Origin: an uncultured bacterium | GTDB taxonomy: Bacteria > Actinomycetota > Coriobacteriia > Coriobacteriales > Coriobacteriaceae | Assembly (NCBI GenBank): GCA_905215195.1 | Contig: CAJMPF010000045.1 | Location: 1 to 9,810, forward strand | DNA length: 9,810 nucleotides | Direction: 5' to 3' | Position numbers and translations under genes: made by a program | Notes under the pieces: model-generated | Databases searched by the model: none | What the model was told of the DNA's origin: nothing | What the model saw: the letters and a program-made list of their open reading frames with translations, nothing else | Part shown: piece after piece, positions 1 through 5,675 of the stretch | How the letters are laid out: each line of letters begins with the position of its first letter | Position numbering within the stretch: the stretch's first letter is position 1

Positions 1-897
1 GCTCTTGTCGGGGTCGGACAGGCGATGCTCGTCGCAGATAGTGCGGCCGCGATACTCGCCGAGCAGGTCGACGCGCAAGTTGCAACCAAGTGCGCCCACG
101 AGCGTGGGATCAATCGCCACGGCAACGGCAAGCGGATCGTGCAGCGCGCAGCCGCCCAGGTAAGGGGCGTTCATCTCGTACGAGCCAATGTAGTGCTCGA
201 CCATGCTCGCAAATGCGCAGCCCGCCATGGTGCCCGAGCCCGTCCAACCGGCAATGTCGCGGCGCGTGAGCACCACGCGATGCGTCACGTCAAGACCAAC
301 CATGGTGAGTTTGCGGCCCGAGCGCAGCACGGCGTCAGCGGCCTCGGGGTCGCTCGCCATGTTGGCCTCGGCACCGGCGCTCACGTTGCCGGGCACGGTA
401 AGGGCGCCGCCCATCACGACCACGCGGCCGATGGACATCATCGCCGCCGCATCGCGCTCCAGGGCGAGCGCCAGGTTGGAGAGCGGGCCAGTCGCCACGT
501 AGACCAGATCGGGACCATAGGTGCGCGCGGCATCGATCAGATAATCGACCGCAGCGTTGCCGTCGGCCGAGGTCGCCCCCACCGGCGCGTAAGGCGACGC
601 GGGCACGCTCGCGCCGCCGATGCCGTTCTTGCCGTGAATGAGCGCGGTGGACGCCGGCGGCGTATAGGGCTCAGTCGCCTGCAGAGGACGGTCGGCACCA
701 AGGTACACCGGAACCTCGGGGCGACCCAGCAGATCGAGCACCGCCAGGCAATTGTGCGCCGATTGCTCGACGCGCACGTTGCCAAAGCACGTGGTGATGC
801 CCACGAGCTCCACCTCGGGGCTCGCGATGGCATAGGCCAGCGCCATCGCATCGTCCACACCCATATCCAGATCAAGGATCAGCTTCTTGATTGCCAT
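1..897 (-). CDS. Inosine/uridine-type nucleoside hydrolase (3' end outside window)
   Basis: This enzyme should hydrolyse the N-glycosidic bond of ribonucleosides in the cytosol, giving free base and ribose. The N-terminus carries the family calcium/ribose-binding aspartate cluster as DLDMGVDDA (D9, D11, D15, D16; more usual form DTDPGIDDA). Further family blocks follow: GPLSNLALAL, an NMASDPEAA block, GLDVTHRVVLT, and the C-terminal HDP (H253, D254) that supplies the last metal ligand. No active-site residue in the visible part looks lost. There are 299 codons without a stop; the family usually has about 310-330 residues, so only a short tail is missing. ATG at 897 is preceded by a GGAG-like ribosome site. 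It starts 30 nt after the ribokinase stop, so the two are probably co-transcribed and act in sequence. Which nucleosides are preferred (RihA, RihB or RihC type) cannot be read from the sequence. Confidence 0.93.
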   Translation of the reverse strand, partial: MAIKKLILDLDMGVDDAMALAYAIASPEVELVGITTCFGNVRVEQSAHNCLAVLDLLGRPEVPVYLGADRPLQATEPYTPPASTALIHGKNGIGGASVPASPYAPVGATSADGNAAVDYLIDAARTYGPDLVYVATGPLSNLALALERDAAAMMSIGRVVVMGGALTVPGNVSAGAEANMASDPEAADAVLRSGRKLTMVGLDVTHRVVLTRRDIAGWTGSGTMAGCAFASMVEHYIGSYEMNAPYLGGCALHDPLAVAVAIDPTLVGALGCNLRVDLLGEYRGRTICDEHRLSDPDKS

Positions 898-927
898 TGT
901 TCTACTCCGCTTCTCCGTCTTTATCGT

Positions 928-1890
928 TTAACCAAACCAATGTTCAACTTCGGCGCGCGTGGGAATCGATTGCTGAGCGCCCAGGCGCGACACCGTCACT
1001 GCCGAGGCGCGAGCACCCGCGGCCATGCACTCAAAGAGCGGCAAGCCCTCTAGGCGAGCCGCCGCCAACGCGCCGATAAACGTATCGCCGGCGGCCGTGG
1101 TATCGACTACCGTACTCGAAAGTGCCGGCATGCGCAGCAGCTCACCGCCATCGCCGAGCGTAACCGAGCCGGCACCGCCCAACGTGATGACCGCAGCTCC
1201 GGCACCCTTGTCGAGCAGCGCATTGAGCGCGGCGACGCAACTCACATCATCCGTGGGCAGAATGCCCGTCAGCACCTGGCACTCGGTCTCGTTGGGGCAG
1301 ACCAAGTCGACCGCAGGCCAGACCTCCGCAGGCAGCTCGCAGGCGGGCGCCGGATTAAAGACCGTATAGAACCCCAGCTCGTGAGCGCAAACAAGCGCCT
1401 CGGCCGTCGCTGCAAGGTCACATTCGCCCTGGGCGATAAAGACGCTTCCGGCAGCCGGGGCAATCTCGCTGGCGTCGCCGTCGAGCTCATGGGCCACCAG
1501 ACGCCTCAGCGCGCAGGCAACGTCCGCGCCCGCAAGCGCATGGTTGGCGCCCGGTGACAGTACGATGCGGTTGTCGCCCTCGCAGCGAATGATGGTCGCC
1601 GTTCCCGTCTCCACGTCATCGCGATGCACTACAAAGTCACAGTCCACGCCGGCGTCTTGGAGCCCCACCACGAGCGACGCGCCGAACGCGTCGCGACCGA
1701 CCGCGCCGATCATGTGCGTGCACGCGCCCATACGCGCGGCAGCTACGGCCTGATTGGCGCCCTTGCCTCCGGCGTTGGTGATAAACCCGCTGCCGCCGAC
1801 GGTCTCGCCCGCACGCGGTATGCGCTCGCACGCCACCGAAAGGTCCATGTTCATGCTGCCGAACACCGCAACGATGCCGCGATCTGCCAT
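928..1890 (-). CDS. rbsK: Ribokinase (PfkB family)
   Basis: Cytosolic kinase that converts D-ribose and ATP to ribose 5-phosphate. The 320 residues show the PfkB order: substrate-binding GSMNMD (N14, D16), glycine-rich GGKGANQ at 41-47 (signature 1), NPAPA at 169-173, NETE at 200-203, and the catalytic signature VVDTTAAGDTF with D263 and the catalytic base D269. The double-glycine motif and NPAPA favour ribokinase over fructokinase or adenosine kinase. It is a little longer than E. coli RbsK (309), apparently from an acidic/alanine-rich loop near 135-148. ATG at 1890 is well supported by GAGGAGG at 1896-1902, 5 nt upstream. The nucleoside hydrolase follows 30 nt downstream, which suggests that the sugar phosphorylated is ribose released from nucleosides. 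No ribose ABC transporter or RbsD is visible, though genes beyond the left edge are unknown. A promoter with an overlapping palindrome lies upstream. Confidence 0.92.
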   Translation of the reverse strand: MADRGIVAVFGSMNMDLSVACERIPRAGETVGGSGFITNAGGKGANQAVAAARMGACTHMIGAVGRDAFGASLVVGLQDAGVDCDFVVHRDDVETGTATIIRCEGDNRIVLSPGANHALAGADVACALRRLVAHELDGDASEIAPAAGSVFIAQGECDLAATAEALVCAHELGFYTVFNPAPACELPAEVWPAVDLVCPNETECQVLTGILPTDDVSCVAALNALLDKGAGAAVITLGGAGSVTLGDGGELLRMPALSSTVVDTTAAGDTFIGALAAARLEGLPLFECMAAGARASAVTVSRLGAQQSIPTRAEVEHWFG

Positions 1891-1954
1891 GGAAACCTCC
1901 TCGTCCGCGAGCTCTGCACCCGCTGTTGGCCGTCAATCATGCGCTCTCGCACCT

Positions 1955-1982
1955 CTATAACTTTAGTTCACTTTGATGTGAA
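1955..1982 (-). promoter_or_regulatory. Putative promoter of the rbsK-nucleoside hydrolase unit
   Basis: Read on the minus strand, TTCACA (1977-1982) and TTATAG (1955-1960) form a plausible -35/-10 pair with a 16-nt spacer. The predicted start near 1948 leaves an untranslated leader of about 58 nt before the ribokinase ATG. The -35 matches the sigma-70 consensus at four of six positions. This is a visual match only. Confidence 0.45.
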
Positions 1983-1983
1983 C
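1966..1983. promoter_or_regulatory. Inverted repeat, candidate operator over the rbsK promoter
   Basis: GTTCAC and GTGAAC form perfect 6-nt half-sites separated by 6 nt (TTTGAT). The palindrome contains the proposed -35 of the ribokinase promoter and most of the spacer, the usual place for a repressor. It sits in a divergent intergenic region, so it could also affect the acyltransferase gene. Which regulator binds is unknown; ribose and nucleoside operons are often controlled by LacI-, GntR- or DeoR-family repressors, and no regulator gene is in the window. Confidence 0.45.
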
Positions 1984-2031
1984 GCGCGCTTGAGCTTGCG
2001 CCAGCAGCAAGCATTCACAGGAGCAGGCAGC

Positions 2032-2037
2032 TACAAT
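2032..2037 (+). promoter_or_regulatory. Weak candidate -10 for the acyltransferase gene
   Basis: TACAAT lies 39 nt before the ATG at 2077 and matches the -10 consensus at five of six positions. I see no convincing -35 at 16-18 nt, so this is a tentative assignment. The gene's ribosome site (GGATG at 2065-2069, 7 nt spacing) is also weak, which suggests modest expression. Confidence 0.22.
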
Positions 2038-2076
2038 GAAGGCGTGCTGATTATTCTCGTCATTGGATGATGTTTT

Positions 2077-4293
2077 ATGGAACAACTCTCGCAATCGGGC
2101 TCGCGCGGTCGACGCCGCACGGGCAACGAGCCAGCGCCGCACGAACGCGTGAAGGGCGAACGCCGTGCTAACGAACCGCGACGCACCGCGAGCCCCCATC
2201 GCGCTTCTGCCAACAACGCGGGCCGCGCCAACACTCCCGCCGCGGAGCAGACGCCTGCTCGCCCCAAGTCCCGCTACATCCCTGCCCTTGACGGCCTGCG
2301 TACGCTTGCCGTCGTCGCAGTGGTGCTCTATCACCTTAACCTCACGTGGGCGCAGGGCGGCCTGCTTGGCGTCACGATCTTCTTTGTGCTTTCGGGCTAT
2401 CTGATCACGCGCTTGCTGCTCAACGAAGTCGCTAAGACCGGACGCATCGACCTTAAGAGCTTCTGGATTCGCCGCATCCGTCGCCTGGTCCCCGCCGTGG
2501 TGACCGTCGTGGTGGTAACCTGCGCGCTGTGCACTCTCTTTAACCACGTGATGCTCACCAAGATGCGCCCCGATATCCTGCCGTCGCTGCTGTTCTTCAA
2601 CAACTGGTGGCAGATTGCCCAAAACATCTCGTACTTCAATGCTCTGGGCGACCCCTCGCCGCTCACGCACTTTTGGTCGCTTGCCATCGAGGAACAGTTC
2701 TACCTGATTTGGCCGCCACTGCTGTTTGCCATGGTATCCATGCATGTGAGCAAACCCAACACGCGCCGCGTGGTTCTGGGCCTTGCCATGGTATCTGCCC
2801 TAGCCATGATGGTGCTTTACAACCCTGCTGCCGACCCCAGCCGCGTGTACTACGGCACCGACACCCGTGTGTTCTCGCTGCTGCTGGGTGCCTGGATGGC
2901 CTTTATCCCCGATAGCGATCTGGCGCCGGTGCGTCTCGCTCATCGTTTGGGGCTCAATCGCCTGGCTGGCGCCGCCAAGCACGGCAAGAACGCCGAGGGC
3001 AAGCCTGGCGAGAAGGCCGACGAAGCAGCCGAGACCGCCCCGGCACAGCCGAGCGCCCTCGTGCGCTTTTGGTCCTCGCCCGCATCCATCGATGTGTTGG
3101 GCGTCGTGGGTCTGGTTGGCCTTGCCGCCATGGTCGCGCTCACCAACGGCTACACCGCCTTCCAGTATCGCGGAGGCACGCTGCTGTGCTCGATCCTCAC
3201 GCTCATGGTCATTGCCGCCTGCGTGCAGCCCCAGGGCATGGTCGCACGAGCCTTGGCCGCCGAGCCGCTCGTATGGATTGGCAAACGCTCCTACAGCATC
3301 TACCTGTGGCACTATCCGCTGCTGCTCCTCATGAACCCGGTCGCCAACATCAACGATACACCGTGGTGGCAGTACATTTTGCAGGTGCTGTTGGTGGTCG
3401 CCGTGGCCGAATGCTCATATCGCTTTATCGAGACGCCGTTTAGAAAGGGCGCCTTTGGGCGCACCGTATCCGAGTTCCGCGACGGCACCGCCACGCCCGC
3501 CAACTGGGTGCGCGCGCACGTCCCTGCCTGCGCAACCTGCGCTGTCGTGTTGGTCGTTGCACTGGGCGGCCTGGTCTTTGTGCCCGAGACGTCTGCGCTG
3601 AGCGGCGAGGGCGCCGAAGTTCTGAACAAGGAAGCCAAAAACACCGCGCCCACCGACCAGCAGGCGGCCGACGACACCGACAAGGACAACGACGGCTTCC
3701 CCGATGGCTCCTACGATCTGCTTATGATCGGCGACTCCGTGTCGCTGCGTGCCGTAGACACCTTTGACGGCGTGTTCCCGCACAGCCATATCGATGCCGA
3801 AAAGGGCCGCCAGTTCGATGCGGGCCGTGCGACATTTGAGGGCTATCTTCAACAGAACCTTGCCGGCAAGATCGTGGTCTTTGCACTGGGCACCAACGGC
3901 TTGGTAACCGACGACCAGATCGACGCCATCATGGACGATGCAGGAGATAAGCGTATTGTGGTGTTTGTGAACACGCGCAGCCCGCAGCCGTGGGTTGGCT
4001 CTACCAACCAGGCCATCGCCAACGCCGCTACGCGCTGCAAGAACGTACGCGTTATCGACTGGTACGGATACAGTGCCAACCGCAACGACCTGTTCGATGG
4101 CGATGGCACGCATCTATCGACCACTGGCGTGACTGAGTACCTCAACTTGATCCACGATGCCGTCAAGAAGGACCTGCCCGTACACCCCGAGGATCACGTC
4201 AACGATCCGCAGCCGGCAGCCGTCAAGTCTGCCACCGACGCACTCGTCAATGCGCTCGCTCTCAAGCCGCACAAGCTGGGCACCGACAAGTAA
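2077..4293 (+). CDS. Membrane O-acyltransferase with C-terminal SGNH domain (OatA/OafA-like)
   Basis: This integral membrane protein probably moves acetyl groups across the membrane onto an envelope polymer. Residues 1-65 are Arg/Ala/Pro-rich, without membrane segments, and likely cytosolic. The acyltransferase-3 domain runs from R66 to about 465: RYIPALDGLR with H86 in YHL, SGYLITR, the basic FWIRRIRRLVP, H198 plus FWSLAIEEQFYLIWP, SYSIYLWHYP (H412) and YRFIETPFRKG. A hydrophilic Lys/Glu/Ala-rich insert lies near 300-330. A final helix near 483-502 leads, through an acidic linker, to an extracytoplasmic SGNH hydrolase-like domain with block I GDS (S554), block III GTNG (N607) and block V DGTH (D676, H679). 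All catalytic positions are therefore present. The 738-residue length is a little above typical OatA (about 600-650) because of the basic tail and insert. The acceptor could be peptidoglycan, teichoic acid or polysaccharide; the sequence does not decide. The gene stands alone, divergent from rbsK. Confidence 0.9.
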   Translation: MEQLSQSGSRGRRRTGNEPAPHERVKGERRANEPRRTASPHRASANNAGRANTPAAEQTPARPKSRYIPALDGLRTLAVVAVVLYHLNLTWAQGGLLGVTIFFVLSGYLITRLLLNEVAKTGRIDLKSFWIRRIRRLVPAVVTVVVVTCALCTLFNHVMLTKMRPDILPSLLFFNNWWQIAQNISYFNALGDPSPLTHFWSLAIEEQFYLIWPPLLFAMVSMHVSKPNTRRVVLGLAMVSALAMMVLYNPAADPSRVYYGTDTRVFSLLLGAWMAFIPDSDLAPVRLAHRLGLNRLAGAAKHGKNAEGKPGEKADEAAETAPAQPSALVRFWSSPASIDVLGVVGLVGLAAMVALTNGYTAFQYRGGTLLCSILTLMVIAACVQPQGMVARALAAEPLVWIGKRSYSIYLWHYPLLLLMNPVANINDTPWWQYILQVLLVVAVAECSYRFIETPFRKGAFGRTVSEFRDGTATPANWVRAHVPACATCAVVLVVALGGLVFVPETSALSGEGAEVLNKEAKNTAPTDQQAADDTDKDNDGFPDGSYDLLMIGDSVSLRAVDTFDGVFPHSHIDAEKGRQFDAGRATFEGYLQQNLAGKIVVFALGTNGLVTDDQIDAIMDDAGDKRIVVFVNTRSPQPWVGSTNQAIANAATRCKNVRVIDWYGYSANRNDLFDGDGTHLSTTGVTEYLNLIHDAVKKDLPVHPEDHVNDPQPAAVKSATDALVNALALKPHKLGTDK

Positions 4294-4350
4294 CCCGCAG
4301 CAAACAACCCAAAATCACTCTTTTCGAGCCGGCCCCAAGAGGTCGCGGGC

Positions 4351-4387
4351 AAAAAAACGGGCCGCAGCCCATGGCGACGGCCCGTTT
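4351..4387 (-). terminator. Intrinsic terminator after the NRAMP gene
   Basis: AAACGGGCCG (4355-4364) and CGGCCCGTTT (4378-4387) form a perfect 10-bp stem with a 13-nt loop. On the minus strand the stem runs straight into a 7-T tract (A tract 4351-4357 on the plus strand), giving a textbook terminator 18 nt past the NRAMP stop. For the converging acyltransferase transcript the same hairpin is followed only by TTTGG, so termination in that direction would be weaker. The other bases of 4294-4404 show no further signal. Confidence 0.85.
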
Positions 4388-4404
4388 GGAGTCCAAAAGA
4401 GGCG

Positions 4405-5667
4405 TTAAGCGCTGTAGCCCATCGCTTGCAGCACAAACATGACGACTGTCAGCACCGTAATCACGGCGATAGTCGCCCAAGTGAGCACGTTCCACACACG
4501 GCCGTTGCGGTTGGCACCCATAATGTGGCGATCCGCCGCGATAACCACCTGGAATACCAAGACTACAGGCAGCAGCACGCCATTGATGACCTGCGAGGTC
4601 ATCATAATCTGGAACAGATCAACGCCGGGCATAAGCACCAGCACGGCAGAGATACCGATGATGGCCGTAATGATGCCGCGGTAAACCGGGGCCTCGTCCC
4701 AGCTGCGGTCGGCACCGCGCTCCCAGCCAAATGCCTCGCAGATAGCGCTGGACGTAACGCCCGGCAGCACACAGGCAGCCAAGAAGCTCGCCGCGACCAG
4801 GCCCGAGGCAAACAGTACCGTGGACCACTGACCCGCAATAGGCTCCAGCGCGCGGGCAGCATCGGCGGCATCGCTAATCTGAATACCCGCCGGGAACAAC
4901 ACCGTACCGGTCGTGATGATAATAAAGCCGGCAATGATATCGGCGGCAAGCGAGCCGCTCACAGTATCGATGCGCTGCAGCACGATATCGTCCTCGCCCG
5001 CGTTCTTATCGACCACGTTGTTCTGCGCCAAGAAAATCATCCACGGCGCGATGGTGGTACCGATCGTTGCGACCACGAGCGACACGTAGCTGGGGTCATT
5101 TTGAATGTTAGGCACGACCAGGTCGACCGCGACCTCACCCCAGTTGGGGCCAGCCATAAACGCGGCGACAATATAGGTCACGAACACGCAGCTCACCAGC
5201 AGCAGAATCTTCTCGATGCGCTGGAAACTACCCGACATGGTAAGCATCCACACCAGCAGCGCTACCAACGGCACCGAGATGCTCGCCGGCACGCCAAAGA
5301 GAGCAAGGCCGCTGGCGATGCCCGCAAACTCCGAAATGGTCACAGCCGTGTTGGCGATCAACAGCGCCGCCATAGCAAGTACACTCTTGCGCACGCCAAA
5401 GCGCTCGCGAATGAGCGATGCCAGGCCCTTGCCCGTGACGCAGCCGCAGCGCGCCGCGGTCTCCTGCGTCACGATGAGCAGCACAGTCATGACGGGAAGC
5501 ATCCAGAGCATCTTGTAGCCATAGCTGGCGCCCGCGCTGGAATACGTTGCAATGCCGCCGGCGTCATTGCCCGAAAGCGCCGCCAGCAGACCGGGACCCA
5601 TAGCGCCAAAGATGGCCGCGATGGTCAACTTTTGCTTGGTGCCCGACTTTTGCTTGGTATTTTGCAC
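4405..5667 (-). CDS. NRAMP-family divalent metal transporter, NRMT (magnesium) type
   Basis: Membrane carrier of the SLC11/NRAMP fold, 420 residues with about eleven helices. In helix 1 the canonical metal-site DPGN is replaced by DAGG (D35-G38, coding bases 5554-5565) within a family-typical block (GPGLLAALSG before it, ASYGYKMLW after it). In helix 6 the manganese/iron carriers' A-T/V-MPH is TIAPW (T205-W209), so the soft-metal-selecting methionine is alanine (A207) and the histidine linked to proton coupling is tryptophan (W209). These changes are known for NRAMP-related magnesium transporters (NRMT/NrmA), including one from a coriobacterium. Mg2+ uptake is thus more likely than Mn2+/Fe2+. 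I place the start at GTG 5667, 8 nt after the upstream stop, because AGGTGG (5672-5677) is well spaced. An in-frame ATG at 5730 would overlap the upstream gene by 55 nt and has no clear ribosome site. It appears translationally coupled to the MgtE-like gene. Confidence 0.9.
   Translation of the reverse strand: MQNTKQKSGTKQKLTIAAIFGAMGPGLLAALSGNDAGGIATYSSAGASYGYKMLWMLPVMTVLLIVTQETAARCGCVTGKGLASLIRERFGVRKSVLAMAALLIANTAVTISEFAGIASGLALFGVPASISVPLVALLVWMLTMSGSFQRIEKILLLVSCVFVTYIVAAFMAGPNWGEVAVDLVVPNIQNDPSYVSLVVATIGTTIAPWMIFLAQNNVVDKNAGEDDIVLQRIDTVSGSLAADIIAGFIIITTGTVLFPAGIQISDAADAARALEPIAGQWSTVLFASGLVAASFLAACVLPGVTSSAICEAFGWERGADRSWDEAPVYRGIITAIIGISAVLVLMPGVDLFQIMMTSQVINGVLLPVVLVFQVVIAADRHIMGANRNGRVWNVLTWATIAVITVLTVVMFVLQAMGYSA
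5628..5658. repeat. 13-bp direct repeat in the 5' end of the NRAMP gene
   Basis: ACTTTTGCTTGGT occurs twice (5628-5640 and 5646-5658) with a period of 18 bp. On the coding strand it specifies TKQKSG then TKQKLT, a six-codon in-frame duplication in the cytosolic tail before helix 1. It could come from slippage, and copy number might vary between strains. Confidence 0.7.
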
Positions 5668-5675
5668 GCGACCAC

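Noticed and set aside
25..1053. A 342-codon plus-strand frame across the nucleoside hydrolase and the ribokinase end
   Set aside because: It crosses two well-supported minus-strand genes and is Arg/His/Ala-rich with no motif.
1955..1961. TATAAC as a plus-strand -10 for the acyltransferase
   Set aside because: There is no -35 at an acceptable distance and the leader would be over 100 nt. The same bases fit better as the minus-strand -10 of ribokinase.
4405..5667. Naming the carrier mntH
   Set aside because: The manganese/iron signature residues in helices 1 and 6 are replaced by those of magnesium-type NRAMP relatives.
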